Positions 1 to 11,078 of a DNA stretch of 64,000 nt are shown one piece after another (positions within the stretch are counted from its first letter, which is position 1; the number at the start of each line of letters is the position of its first letter). The translations under genes were made by a program, and so were the position numbers. This DNA comes from Pyronema omphalodes. Taxonomy: Eukaryota; Ascomycota; Pezizomycetes; Pezizales; Pyronemataceae. The stretch is from positions 242,001 to 306,000 of the forward strand of contig JAJJXM010000027.1 of assembly GCA_024516155.1 (NCBI GenBank), given 5' to 3'. Under the pieces are notes generated by a model, which saw only the letters and a list, made by a program, of their open reading frames with translations, had not been told where the DNA came from and ran no database searches.

Positions 1-813
1 ACCGCTTCCTGCTACGGTTTTTAATGGTTTATTTACTTAATTTTATGGTGATGTTTGAACTTTGGAATGCAGTTTGTATTGGAGATTATTCTTTCTTCTT
101 TTTCTTCTGTGTTTTGTCTACTTCAAGTTCGGAAGGTTTTATTCTTTGCCTTCTCTTATGCATGGCGCTTCTTTGCATATATGTAGTCTTTTCTTTAACT
201 GATTGTTTTTATTAGTCTCATAATCTTCTTTTGCGGTTGAAGGTTCCTTATTATTCTATAGATGAAATGTCTTTTCTACTCCCTTTGGGTTGGAGAAAAT
301 GGGGTTAGGAGATTAGGGGTGCATGTTAGATGTATCGATCTTCGAAGACAGAACTTTGTGTTTTTATGTTCTGTATAGGCCTTACAGGCCTTTGTTAGCC
401 TATGATCACAAAACTATCTTTTTCTGTAGGGCAGATAACGAGTCGATGATGGATTGATGCCACCTGTTGGAATACAGCCTACATGTTTATCGTACGTTAT
501 ATAATCTGTCTCCTTTTTGAAGGTTGTGGTCTCACCGTTTAGACATTCCAAATATAGAAAAACTGTGATGTAATTTATAAGTTTTACGGGTTCATTTTAC
601 ATTCTTAACTTTTCAAGTAATAACATGCATGGGGATAAAATTCATCCATGTAGGCCTTCCAGCACAAGATTATAAATCCAGAAACCGTCAACACCTGATA
701 TACATACGGTGATAGAGTAATAATAAACAATGTTCTTTATATTCGATATCCTCTTAGTGTCATGATATTCGCTAGCAACCAGTCGTGTCCAAAATGCAAT
801 GGCTTAGTATCCA
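1..813. other. intergenic, no supported gene
   Basis: The first ~250 bases are T-rich and look like the 3' flank of a gene lying to the left of the window. The rest is AT-rich with only short open frames of biased composition. I see no RNA gene or repeat here. Confidence 0.4.
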
Positions 814-1458
814 TCAATTGTATTCATATTCATACGAGCATATTTCGACGTGATTTTTCAGGGAGGTAGAATTAGCTAGTCCAACAAGACCATAAAAACA
901 ATGTTTAAAAGGGCATTTCATTGGCCCGATCAGCTCCAAAGGTAGTTGGTTAACGCAATTCCGTATTTCAGCGGTAATTTCCTCGCCATATCCCGCGGAA
1001 GACGGCCAATGGTCATAATGAACATGCTTTTTCCAAGCAAAAAACTTCTTACACATACGTACTTTGCAGTTCGTAGCGGGACAATGATACCCTTTCTCGT
1101 TGTTCATATGTACTTGGCCAACGTGGGCCCCAATTATTGATGGAGCGAAGTGGTCAAGGCACCAGGAGCAAGTGACAAGTTTTGTGTCTTCTTCATAGCC
1201 GGGTGTTTGTCGTGGGAGATCAACAGTGCTTTTAACTCCATCGACTGGGCCTCTGGCGTTGCCAGCGGTGACAGATAGCTTCGATGTACTCACTGATGAG
1301 CTACTATCTCCGTAGTCTCCCGTGGTGTTGTGAACTTCGTTGAGGATAAAATCCAATCTGTGGGCATCCCACTTAACTTTTGTTGGTACAACCCGGTTAT
1401 TGTCGATATCATAAAGATGCCATAAATTGCTGTTGTTTTCGGGTACTGGCTCATTCAT
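814..1458 (-). CDS. C2H2-type zinc-finger protein, uncharacterised
   Basis: The frame encodes three Cys/His clusters in its C-terminal half: C-x2-C-x11-H-x4-H (CSWC...HVGQVH), C-x4-C...H-x4-H (CPATNC...HVHYDH) and C-x4-C...H-x3-C (CPFKHC...HVEIC). These read as degenerate zinc fingers, so nucleic-acid or protein binding in the nucleus is likely by family. The N-terminal ~100 residues are Ser/Thr-rich and low complexity. The first ATG in this frame is at 1458 (MNEPVPEN). The frame stays open to 1485 without another ATG. An N-terminal exon may lie upstream: a 71-nt GT...AG segment would join the frame ending at 1482, but it has no clear branch site and its upstream frame lacks an ATG. The gene is an orphan next to a transposon, and its exact target is unknown. 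Confidence 0.55.
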   Translation of the reverse strand: MNEPVPENNSNLWHLYDIDNNRVVPTKVKWDAHRLDFILNEVHNTTGDYGDSSSSVSTSKLSVTAGNARGPVDGVKSTVDLPRQTPGYEEDTKLVTCSWCLDHFAPSIIGAHVGQVHMNNEKGYHCPATNCKVRMCKKFFAWKKHVHYDHWPSSAGYGEEITAEIRNCVNQLPLELIGPMKCPFKHCFYGLVGLANSTSLKNHVEICSYEYEYN

Positions 1459-1836
1459 TTCAATAATGAAATTTGACGAGATCAAGGGAGCTGCTGTAAC
1501 GAATGGGATTTGATCAGTACTGTTGGCTTGGTGATTTGGATGGCTTGATCGGGAATGTCTGTCGTCGGTACCGTTGTGAAGTTTGGATGACGCGAGGGTG
1601 GAAGGAGGAGTGTTAAGGTTGGGGACTGTTGGAGTTCCACTTCATCTCCACCCGTTTTCGGCCGCTTTTCTCTGGGCACTTTTGTCTAGTTTAATGGCTA
1701 CAGGCCGTTCATAACAACCCATGGATTTAAGAGCCACAATAAATGGCACACTGTAATCCGTAGCAGCCAATTTATGAATTTAAAATTTGAATGGATGTCA
1801 ATTATTAGTGTAGAAATGTGTTTTTACATTAGACAT

Positions 1837-1844
1837 CCTAACGT
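1837..1844. repeat. left 8-bp target-site duplication
   Basis: CCTAACGT directly abuts the left TIR and is identical to 2724-2731 on the right side. Confidence 0.9.
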
Positions 1845-2723
1845 CAGAGTTCGGCACGGTCCGTCCAGGACGGCCACTAGGTGGTCCGGTCCCGTCCGCA
1901 AACTCAAAAGACCGGACGGGACGGCGGGTGACGGCAGGACCGTGGTCTTTGGGTGCACTAGTGTGCAGGGGGCCGTTTGGTTCAAGTTTGCCAGATGCCA
2001 TGGGCCGCAGCAGCGACGTTTTCAGCACTGCAGTAGATAAACCCTTCATGCTGAACTTCAGTAAAACTTTTACATTGCACTGCAGGTGCACGCTCTACCC
2101 AGCAATAGTTTCACTGCCTATGGTATTATTTTTGTTTCCTAATGAAGTACGATCCCGCTATAAATGTTTCCTGTATTCTTCACACTCCATCTTCTACCTT
2201 TCTATCTTCTACATGCAAGAATTTTCCACTTCTTTCATTGCCGTGTAAGTTGAACACCAACAGGCGTCACTCAATTCCCAGAGGAGCAGAAATATGCCAA
2301 TTTTCTTATCGGCGTTCTCTACACCTGTTCCGACTAGGAGCAGAACACCCTGCCTGTCCTCTCAAGAGTTGTGTTCATTCGAGAAGGATGGGGAAGGACG
2401 CATTTTAGTGGCGGGAGAAGGAGCATTCTTATGCATCAGTATAGTTTTTCTTTGTTTGCAAGTAACTCCATATAGGTGACTTTAATTCGTGCAATGCATC
2501 AGAATTATCTAAGGAAAACAACATGAGCCGTAGTAAAAAAACTGCGGGTTTCGAGTGACCGGTTGTGACGCTAGTCGTGGTCACCCACGGTCGCCCGCGG
2601 TCCGTCCCGTCCATGGTGCCTCCAGGACGGCCGGTCCTGGTCCTACTTCAGGACGGGACCGCGAGTGACGGTCCGGTCCCGTCCAAAGCCAGGACGGGAC
2701 CGGACGGACCGTGCCGAACTCTG
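1845..2723. mobile_element. non-autonomous hAT-like DNA transposon, 879 bp
   Basis: The ends are perfect 22-bp terminal inverted repeats (1845-1866 and 2702-2723) that begin CAGAGTTCGGCACGG. They are flanked on both sides by the identical octamer CCTAACGT (1837-1844 and 2724-2731). An 8-bp target duplication is the hallmark of hAT superfamily insertion. Subterminal regions are GC-rich and repeat GGACGGGACC-like motifs in both orientations, as expected of subterminal transposase-binding repeats. The interior has no frame longer than ~106 codons and nothing resembling a hAT transposase or BED finger, so the copy is non-autonomous. Perfect TIRs and TSD imply recent insertion. Confidence 0.9.
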
Positions 2724-2731
2724 CCTAACGT
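2724..2731. repeat. right 8-bp target-site duplication
   Basis: CCTAACGT directly follows the right TIR and is identical to 1837-1844. Confidence 0.9.
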
Positions 2732-3822
2732 ACAGGAAGGCCTGCTGTTGGAAAGGTCTTAGCACGTTTGAAATGCCGCCCTTCGTTATAAAACATCGAA
2801 TGATTTCTCATGAGCGTGTTCTGTCACGCAGCTGCTAGCTCAACTTACAAACAGTCTACGCAGTTTCTCGCCGTTGCTTGATTAACGCTCACCCAAATCA
2901 AACGATTTTTGATTTGTTGAAATCCTTTTGTGTTCTATCGAAGCGGAATATTGACGCTGACATGCAGGCCTACCTTAATTTCTTGGTAGCCGGTAACTCC
3001 TAGGGGCTATGAGAAGCTATGTGGCTATAGACTCTGGTTCTTTTGAGCAAATGTACCTTCCCAAACCTGAGAAAACGGGTTTTGCAGCCATAGATTCAGT
3101 GGACTCGACGACTATTCAACTGCTTTTGAAGAAGGGACAAGACATAATCAGTCATTGCGTGCATGAAACACCTGCTTATGCTGAACACAAAGAAGGGCTA
3201 CTAGATGTAGAGATGTATTTATCTGAAATCGTATACTATCACTCGTTTTCCTTTATGCCTAATTAGGTAATATCAGCTGAATTGGGCCGTGCAGAGCTGC
3301 CTTGACCACGCTACCAAATTGTAGTTGAGTTCCCAAGGATTACTCTTTGTATTCCACTCTACTGTTCTTAAGAATCTAACTGAATAATTTTCTTTCGTTA
3401 TAAAAGTTGATGTTGGGAGATGGGCGGTGTTCCCTGTCATGCCACCCCTACCAGGTGTCCGGTGCCATGGCTGGTAATATATCTCTAGAAGATTTCTGTA
3501 ACATACCATCATTTGTTTATTTGATTGTACAGGATTGGATGGGTGGATCACAAACTGAATTAGTGATTACTCCAGTCGCCATGCGAGTGATAAGCGATGA
3601 AGCTTCAATGAACATTGACAGCTTACACACAAGTCAATTAGTATTTTAATTTCCTCTTAATGTATTAATCATAATTGGTATATCTCCTTTCTCCCCCCTG
3701 CCAAATGCTCACTTCTTGTCACGGTTCTCTAACTGCCTCTAAATCCCAGCCAGCCAGCTCCCCAGTCCCCCAGCGCTCTAATCTCCGACCCCCCCTTCCT
3801 CTTTCTTCATTCCCCAGACCCA
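2732..3822. other. intergenic, weak short ORFs only
   Basis: Two short plus-strand frames (3009-3266, 85 codons; 3407-3649, 80 codons) have ordinary amino-acid composition but no recognisable motif and no splice sites that clearly join them. They could be remnants of a gene. I do not call them. Confidence 0.3.
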
Positions 3823-4974
3823 TCATGCTTTCTTTTTGAAAAACCCTGTAATCTTCGACATCCCTCTAGTATTGACTTTAGATAACTCTTTCACACCTCT
3901 ACTAACATTCTTCGCCTTCTTTTTCTCCTCTTCTTCCAGCTTTCTCTTTTTCTCCGCCCGTCCATCAATCTCCTCATCTGCATTCCGTCTCTTCATTGAA
4001 AAGTCACCTTGCCTCGCTGCAGCCGCGTCTGTGCGGAGCTTTTTAAGTTCCTCTAGGTAGGAGTCAAGCTTAGTGAAGTCGTGAAGGGTAGATAAATGGA
4101 CTTGGAGTAAAGCGGTGATGTGTGTAGGGATGTAAAGTGAACTAAGGAAGTTAAAAGAAACACGGAGACGGAGGAGTTGGAGAATAACTGGATCGGTGGT
4201 TTGTTGGGTTGTAACTTGAGTCTCAGCAATCTTCGTTTCTTCAATTTTTGCTGTGACTTCGGTCACACCTGTCATGCTGACATCCATCCTCTCCGTAACC
4301 TCCTTTGTAACCCCCTCTTTAACCTCCACCGTAGTGGCCGTAGTTTTGGCAAGCGTAACCTCCGTCACTGGCCTTACTAGAGGTTTCTTAACATATTCTT
4401 CCTCCAGACTAGATGGTAGATTTTCCGCCATTTTAACACATTTCTTGGCCAATAGTTTCAAGACTTTGTCTTGTGATACTCTGTATGCGGGTTCTCCACC
4501 AGCATCCACGCTATCGCAGATGGATTGAAGGCGGCGAGAGATGTGGGTATGTGTGATATTGCCTAAAGCTGTGAGGGCGGAAAAATCGGAACCTTGTTCG
4601 AGAAGTTCGAGGGAGTCGAGGAGGTCCTGAAGGGGGAGGTAGGAGGAGAGTTGTTTTTTGGTGCTTTCGGGGAGCAATAAAGGAATGAGAAGGAACAATG
4701 GGTCGAATGGAGTGGCGATGTAGAGGGTGCCTTCGGAAATTAGTTGGCCTTCGTTGATCCATTCAGTCGAGTTATCCGTCGAGTCTTCGGAGGTGATAAG
4801 CCATGATTTCGGTTGGCTAGATGGAGTAGAGACGGCGGTGAGCTCGTGGAGTCCTGAGGTTGGATGTATTACGAATTTTGCGAGGGTTTTTGTTCGTGGG
4901 TGGGGTAGGGTGAAGATTTTGAGGGTTTCTGAGGATGTCGTGGACGGGAGGAGGACGACTTTGGGACGAGCCAT
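3823..4974 (-). CDS. RNH202: ribonuclease H2 subunit B (Ydr279/Rnh202 family)
   Basis: This is a non-catalytic subunit of the heterotrimeric nuclear RNase H2, which removes ribonucleotides from DNA and RNA from RNA:DNA hybrids. It is a single exon. The start MARPKVVLLPS at 4974 begins the conserved beta-rich N-terminal domain. The frame is open upstream to an ATG at 5097, but that 41-residue extension is Arg/Lys/Pro-rich and atypical, so I choose 4974 (383 aa). The middle has the conserved segment FDPLFLLIPLLLP, followed by a helical domain. The C-terminus is Lys/Glu-rich with an NLS-like KKRKLEEEEKKK and ends in SKITGFFKKKA. That end matches a PCNA-interacting (PIP-like) box, known in RNase H2B as its clamp tether. 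It is divergently transcribed from MCM10. Confidence 0.93.
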   Translation of the reverse strand: MARPKVVLLPSTTSSETLKIFTLPHPRTKTLAKFVIHPTSGLHELTAVSTPSSQPKSWLITSEDSTDNSTEWINEGQLISEGTLYIATPFDPLFLLIPLLLPESTKKQLSSYLPLQDLLDSLELLEQGSDFSALTALGNITHTHISRRLQSICDSVDAGGEPAYRVSQDKVLKLLAKKCVKMAENLPSSLEEEYVKKPLVRPVTEVTLAKTTATTVEVKEGVTKEVTERMDVSMTGVTEVTAKIEETKIAETQVTTQQTTDPVILQLLRLRVSFNFLSSLYIPTHITALLQVHLSTLHDFTKLDSYLEELKKLRTDAAAARQGDFSMKRRNADEEIDGRAEKKRKLEEEEKKKAKNVSRGVKELSKVNTRGMSKITGFFKKKA

Positions 4975-5362
4975 CGCTGGTGGTTGGAAATTGTGAGTCC
5001 TCGGAGGAGCCTGGTGAGGACCTTGGAGGACGCGACGCGACGAAACTACGACGCGCTTCTTTCGACTTGGCATCTTACGCGGTTTTCGCGTTGGCACTAA
5101 TGAGATGCCTTAAAACTCTCTGTTGCAAATGCCAATTCTTCTGGCTTCAGTTTACTTTCACATTTGCGGTTTCTTCAACAGAAATTGGGAATTATACTCT
5201 CCTGAACGGAAGCTCAACGGCATCCGAACTGCTCAACGGCGAAACAATTTGAAGAGCTCAGTTATCAGTCTTGGCGCGACAACACACCCCTGCTCACCAA
5301 ACATCTATCCAACGAACAGCGCATAGCGTTGAAGTAGTTCACTACAATCATCACGGAGCACC
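4975..5362. promoter_or_regulatory. shared divergent promoter of RNH202 and MCM10
   Basis: The 388 bp between the two start codons must hold both promoters. It contains TTTTCGCG (5083-5090), matching the E2F/SBF-type TTTCGCG core, plus several ACGCG cores (around 5030-5055 and 5075-5082) like half MluI-cell-cycle boxes. G1/S control of both genes would suit their roles. This is motif matching only. Part of the interval would be coding if the longer RNH202 start were used. Confidence 0.45.
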
Positions 5363-7697
5363 ATGTCGGCGAACAAAGGTACACTGAAACATCAGCCAAT
5401 ATCCTAACCCCGCGTCTAACATAGATAGATATTGTGTGGCCACCTCAAACAACTCAAGATGTCCTGAACCTCACTCCCCGGAAGAACCGCGTTCAGCACT
5501 TTAGCCCCGCAAATCCTCCCACCTCTCCTTCACCTCTCCGAAGATCCACAGGCCCAAAAATGATGGATGACGGCCCCTCAGACGACGGTAGCGACACAGA
5601 TGAAGATGAAGAACTGCTAAAGCTAAAATTGGCACGAATTGAAGCAAAACTAAAGCTTAAAAAGCTTCAGCGCCAACAGCAGAAGAAGAAGCAAGTCCCC
5701 AGCGCAGCCTCAATAGCAGCAGCTTCAGCAGTAGAACAGCAAAAGAAGGCCGAAGCTCAAATACAAGTTCCGGTATCCCCATCGGCAAAACAAATTCTAG
5801 CACAAGCACCTCCGTCTCCGAAATCTCCTTCTAGAGTTCTGCTCGGTATCGATCGTGGTCTTACGGGAAAGGATGTCTCTCTACGTCGCGCGCCGCAGTA
5901 TAGAAAACAGCCGCCGCCGGTAGCACGAGCTCCCTCGCCTCCTAGACCTGCTAAAACATTCTCGCAGAGATTAGCGGAGGAAAGATCAAAGGATAAACAA
6001 GCCGCCGAAAAGAAACAGCATATCGCGTCTACCCGCAGCAAAGGATTCGGTCTGGAAGACAGCCCCTCAACCAACCGTACCTCTCGGCCGGTATCATGGG
6101 ATTCAAAAACTACCGGATCCCTATCGCTAGATTCTGCACGTCCTTCATCCCGAGACTCCTCCGTCTCCACTGCCGCAGCTCAAAAAGCCACCCATTCCTT
6201 CACCTCCATGTTAGATTCCGGTAAAGAACCCCCCAAAACCAATATGTCGGCCTCGTTCTCGTTCGGTACAACTTCTACAGTTTTCACCGGGGTACCTACA
6301 GCAGTTTCACAGTCTTTCAGCGGTGTACCATCTCAAAGAATTCTTCCCGTTAGACCCTCTACTGCACCCTCGGAGCCGACCTACACCAAGGACAAAGAGG
6401 AATCTACCGATGAAGCCGGCTTCGATAGCTTTTCTGGCCTACATCTATCCCGTCGTACAACCCCCCATGCTACCGTCACCCGCCATCTAAGCAATAAAAC
6501 TGTCTACCAGCTTCCACAACTCTTAAAGATTGTTGTATCCCCTAGTTACGAGCCACCGGATGTAGAAGGTGATTGGGTTGTCTTAGCAATCATTTGCAGC
6601 AAATCCGATCCTCGTGCAGTTGGTCAAAACACGACCTCTGAAAAAACCGGTAAAAAATACATGGTAATGCAATTAACGGATCTTAAATGGGAGATAGAGC
6701 TTTTCTTATTTGGAGCCGGGTTTGAACGTTTCTGGAAGCTCCCTGTGGGTACAGTAATAGCCTTACTTAACCCTGGGGTTATGAAACCTCGTAACAACGA
6801 CTCTGGAAAGTTCTCCCTCACTATTACGGATGATTCTGCGGATTGTGTTTTGGAAATTGGTGCTGCTAGAGACCTTGGGTTTTGTAGAACTACCAAGAGA
6901 GACGGGAAGCAGTGTAATACTTGGATTGACAAACGACATACCTCGTTTTGTGCTTTCCATGTAGAACAGACGGTTAAGAAGGCTCGTTCTGCCAGGGCGG
7001 AGGTATCTTCTATGACGGCAATGTTTTCGCCACCTAAAAAGGGGACTGTTAAACCCCGGAAATTTTTCGGTGGTCGAGGGGGTGGCAGGGGGCAGGATAA
7101 TGGCCTACTAAATGAGGGCCCGATTATGGATATGCCGCAGCGCATGGGCGGCGCTGGTGGAGCCGTCTATGTTGCGCCGGGAAGATCAACTGCGCAGTTA
7201 TTGGATGATGATGATTACCTAGCTAGTAACTTCAGATCAGCAGGAGGGACGAAGGAGGAACGCCTGCATAGGAGGCTGGAGGAAGGGAAGAGGGAGAGAG
7301 AGTTGACGAAGAGGATTATTGAATCACAGGGCCGGGATGGCGGATTGGGAGCGCAGTATCTCAAGGCCCGTATTGGGGAGACGGAAGAGGGGAAGAAGGC
7401 GACGAAGGCGGCAGCAGAGAGTAGGAAGCAGGTGAGTTACTTTTTTTCAACCCCCCAACGACCCTTGGAAGGCTGTTTGTGGGTTGTCGGCAGGTATGGA
7501 GGCACTGTAGGCTAACAGAATGATAGGCATCAGAAGCATTAGCCTCACTACGTTCGAAAGCACAGTCGGCCAGGGATGTCAAGTTGTCTCCAATAAGACG
7601 GAAACGCTCAGGAGCAGACCTTCAGCCGGTGATGAAGAAGACGAGGTTTAAGGTGCCAGATGACAGTGATGATGAGTTGGATATTGTGCATGAATGA
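5363..7697 (+). CDS. MCM10: DNA replication protein Mcm10, three exons
   Basis: Mcm10 binds the CMG helicase and DNA polymerase alpha and is needed for origin firing. Exons are 5363-5378, 5429-7431 and 7527-7697 (729 aa). The first exon is only 16 nt (MSANK). Intron 1 has a CTAAC branch site and its removal gives MSANKDIVWPPQ. Intron 2 (GTGAGT...GATAG) also has CTAAC and keeps phase 0. The N-terminal ~350 residues are disordered with an acidic patch and a KLKLKKLQRQQQKKK helix. An OB-fold follows (about residues 365-470: GDWVVLAII, MQLTDLKWEIELFLFG, GTVIALLNPGV). Next is the signature zinc finger C-x9-C-x11-C-x2-H (CRTTKRDGKQC...CAFH, about residues 490-516). The C-terminus ends in an acidic DDSDDELDIVHE. 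Length fits fungal Mcm10. Confidence 0.95.
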
Positions 7698-8564
7698 CAC
7701 ATGTGAGATGTAATGATAAGTTGTGACGATTCGGTTATGAGGTGGAGTTTATGGAGTTTATGTTGCTTTTTTTTTTTTCTAGAGTGGGATTTAGGGAGGA
7801 CTTCAGGAACAAGTATGATACCTATGAAGATTAAATTATTTGTATGACGGATGAGTTATTGGATTATTGGATTGATGAACGGCGGAAGAAATTGAATAAT
7901 ACATAATGATCATAGATCATGAAGACAATTCTCCAAATTATTTTTCCCATGAAGCGTTGCAAGTTGCAACCCTACAAATAGCATAATACGAATTCGTAAA
8001 CCTAACGCCCACCCACACTAGTTCAACCAGATCGCCCAGGGCTCAGGGCTACGGAACGTCCCGTCGATAGAGTACAGCCTCCTCAGATGGGATGGGGTTT
8101 AGATCTCTTTTAGGGTCCCCCTAGAGGTTATTTGGTACTACTCCCCCACGGGCCGCACCCCCGACACCCCAGTACAATTTTCTTTTCTTCGGCTCTGAGT
8201 TTTCTTCTCTGTGTCTCCTCTCCCTCTTCTCACTTCACTCACTTTGTGACGTTCTTTCTGAGGTTTTGTTGCTTTCCTTCATCGCTGTTTTGGTTGTTGA
8301 AAATTTTCTTCAGCGCTTGCTCCTTCACTAGCAGGGTCTCTTTCTACCCTTTCCGCTTTGCCTAATATTCCATTCCCCGGCATATTTCTCTCTATCTACT
8401 CCCTCCCACACTCCGCTTTATTAATTACAGTGCTGCGGTATCGGTGTAATAGCACATGGCAAAGGTCGGAGTGGTGTCACGCTCGACTCATCAAAGACAC
8501 AGTCGATACACAACTATCAACTGATAGCTCACAGCACTCAAAACTCATGTGATGACATCAGGAA
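7698..8564. other. intergenic
   Basis: MCM10 3' flank with a T10 run near 7769, followed by pyrimidine-rich DNA at about 8100-8420. No coding signal is convincing. Confidence 0.4.
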
Positions 8565-8673
8565 ACTCCTGTGGCGCAGTGGTTAGCGCGCCGTTCTTAT
8601 ATGGGAACCTGGGTAACCAGATCTTGTATGACTCGCTATGCGGATGTCCAGGGTTCGACCCCCTGCAGGAGTA
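8565..8673 (+). tRNA. tRNA-Ile (anticodon UAU), with intron
   Basis: The sequence folds as a full cloverleaf. The acceptor stem is 7 perfect pairs (ACTCCTG with CAGGAGT, discriminator A). The D arm is GCGC-AGTGGTTA-GCGC and the T arm CAGGG-TTCGACC-CCCTG. Anticodon TAT sits at 8598-8600. A 36-nt intron (about 8602-8637) follows position 37, the canonical place for eukaryotic nuclear tRNA introns. The 3' half of the anticodon stem is imperfect (one mismatch, one G-T pair). A T6 run right after the gene is a Pol III terminator. tRNA-Ile(UAU) is commonly intron-bearing in fungi and decodes AUA. Confidence 0.88.
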
Positions 8674-10261
8674 ATTTTTTGTTTTTCACGGGTATTTTTT
8701 GAACTGTTGGCTGCGCCGCAAGAGATGAGGAAGGGTAATAGGATGAGTGGAGAAGTGCAATTGAAGGGGCAACTTTTCACATCAAAATTACTAAGGGATG
8801 AGATGAGATGGTAGAGATGGCGGTGGATTGAGGGAATGCATAACACATTACATCTTTATGCATCTATCAGTGCTGGTGGGTATCATTGGCACTATGAAGG
8901 CGCTACAGGCCCGCAGAGGTTGAACTGGGTGACAGTAGTAGCTAATCCAGCTGTGGATGATGCAAATGCACCCCACCTCCAGGAGGGGGCAATGGAATGG
9001 GATTAAGCTGTGATGGAGTTAGGTAGTTTATGCATCCTAAAAGGTCTATTGATCTTGATAATGTCTTGTAGATGTGGTTGAAGATAGAAATTTGATAAAG
9101 ACCAAAGAGTGATGAAGCCGGGATATGGTTCACGCACCTCGTAACTTCAAGGCAGAGAGGTCCTGCTTGATTGATAGGTAAGATGTTGATGGAATAATTT
9201 AGATCTGGTGACGTAGAGACGGTTGAATTCTTCGAAACCCAGAGAAATGTGATAAGAAGTAAGTGGGAGAGGAATTTGTGCTTTTCTCATAGCACGTGAG
9301 GATAAACCCCTGAAAATGGGCGGGATGTATTATGAGATTTCTGTCATACTAATAGTAGATTTGTAGTGATGGATACAGAATAGTAAATTTAAGTTTAAAC
9401 TATGTATGTATATGGAGTCAAATGTCCACGGAATTTTGCCTAATTATAATAACTCGAATCATGCACATTGCGTTTTCAAAAGGATCTCGATAGTAATGCT
9501 ATTCTGATACCCATGATCCCCCCACTATCTCTGTAGTTCCGAACTGGTTTCAAATTCACAGAAAAACCCAGTGTTTATCAATTAAGCTGACCTAGCATGG
9601 CTTCGGCCTGATATCCAAAGCCTCAGCTGTTTGTATTTTCAAAGTCTTAGGTTCGGGCGTCTGTTGGAGTGCTTTCGGCTTCTCAGGAGATTCAGCAATC
9701 ATTCTTTTGAAATTATTCGTGTGCGTAGTAAATTCCAGATTTCGTCTCGCAATTGCCCGTTATTACAACCTTTATGTAAGCACGTAGGGCAATACCAGGT
9801 TGGGGTTGGCATCTTGCCGAACCACTATTATCACTACCCAGGCGTTATCTCAGGCAGCCGAAAGTGGACTGGTTGAAACAAATAACATAGGTGATGGCTC
9901 CCTCACCAGGACTGTTACTTGAAAAAATAGAACCAGACTTTTCGATAAATTAACGATGCAATTTTTTCTCTATTGTAATACAAATGCCTAAGCAGAAAGC
10001 ATGAGAAAACCCCTCCCCTCCAGTACCTAAAATGCCCCAACAGAACAAAAAAACAGAACAAAAAAAGTAAACCGCCACTCTGTAAGATTAAAACCAGAAC
10101 TATGAATAGAAATTCCCCCTATTACAATACAAAAGATACACAAATTAATCGTAGCAATACTGCTCTATCGGTGAGTAGAGCCCCTCAGTAAGCATTCATG
10201 TAGATAACCATGGCATGCAAGTTAGTAACCAGGACCACACTGAGTAAATTTTTTAAACGCA
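8674..10261. other. intergenic, no supported gene
   Basis: About 1.6 kb of mixed-composition DNA. The longest frames (87 and 81 codons at 8583-8846 on the minus strand and 9631-9876 on the plus strand) lack motifs or ATG context, and the first overlaps the tRNA. Nothing else is seen. Confidence 0.35.
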
Positions 10262-10726
10262 CTAAATGCGCTTATGATTCTTATGATGAAAGAGTGGGCG
10301 GGCTCTTCTCAAAACGAATCGATCTCTCCTGTACATACTGATGGGGTATCCATCTTCTTCATCATACCAGATCTCATTCAAAATCCTGTAAGACTTGCTC
10401 ACAGCACCGCACTGAACGCAAACCACGCGCGGTACAGAGTTTTGGTAGGAAACGGTAAAGTCGTTGCGACGCTCCCTCCAGCATTTGTTATGAGCAGGTA
10501 GGCAGCAGCATTCGAACAAAATGCGGCACCAGTCTTTGTGTGCTGGCCATTTATCGAAGGGACCGTCGCAGAGTAAACATTTCTCTGCAAGTGGTCTAGG
10601 GATACAACGTCCGTTTTGTTTGAGCGTCATGCACTGCTTGGAATCCTTGGTTGATTCGGACTTCGGATCCTCGACAGGTCCGGGCTCCTCCGGTGATTGA
10701 TGTTTCTGGGGATCAGAAACTAACAT
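10262..10726 (-). CDS. Cys-rich RING-like protein, uncharacterised
   Basis: A 154-aa frame from ATG at 10726. After a Pro/Glu/Ser-rich N-terminus come clustered metal-ligand residues: CLLC, H-x3-WC, ECCCLPAHNKCW and, ~25 residues later, CVQC. The order C-x2-C ... C/H ... C-x2-C resembles a degenerate RING or other cross-brace zinc fold. The C-terminus is Arg/His-rich. The segment CCCLPAHNKCW aligns with CGCIPCHDHW in the fragments at about 11.1 kb and 57.6 kb, so this looks like the one intact member of a locally repeated family. Function is unknown. An additional 5' exon is possible. Confidence 0.5.
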   Translation of the reverse strand: MLVSDPQKHQSPEEPGPVEDPKSESTKDSKQCMTLKQNGRCIPRPLAEKCLLCDGPFDKWPAHKDWCRILFECCCLPAHNKCWRERRNDFTVSYQNSVPRVVCVQCGAVSKSYRILNEIWYDEEDGYPISMYRRDRFVLRRARPLFHHKNHKRI

Positions 10727-11078
10727 GGTATCACTGGTGTACGGCAGTTGGTCCTCTGTGGTTGCGTTTGTTGAATGCGGGTAATGATAGGGTTGGGTTG
10801 AATACAGGCTGTTGATGAACCGTAAAAGTTGGAGGGTTCACAGTGGAGTGGGTGAGTAGGTGCCTTGGATGATTGTGATTGTGCGGGTCTGAATGTATTT
10901 AAACTGTACGCAGCTCAGCTGGACGTGTTTGATGGAGAAAAAATTTTCATTTGAGAGAAGGGGTCGAAGCATCGTGAACCTCTGCTGGGGTCGAGCATTG
11001 ACCAGCGAGTAAGAAGCCATGATGAAAGCTACTGCAACAGTATAAGCTTCGGTGATGCATGTCACGTTACTCCAACAA

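Noticed and set aside
1774..2762. Small frames of 61-106 codons around 1.8-2.7 kb
   Set aside because: They lie within or across the ends of the hAT-like element and its GC-rich subterminal repeats. None resembles a transposase.
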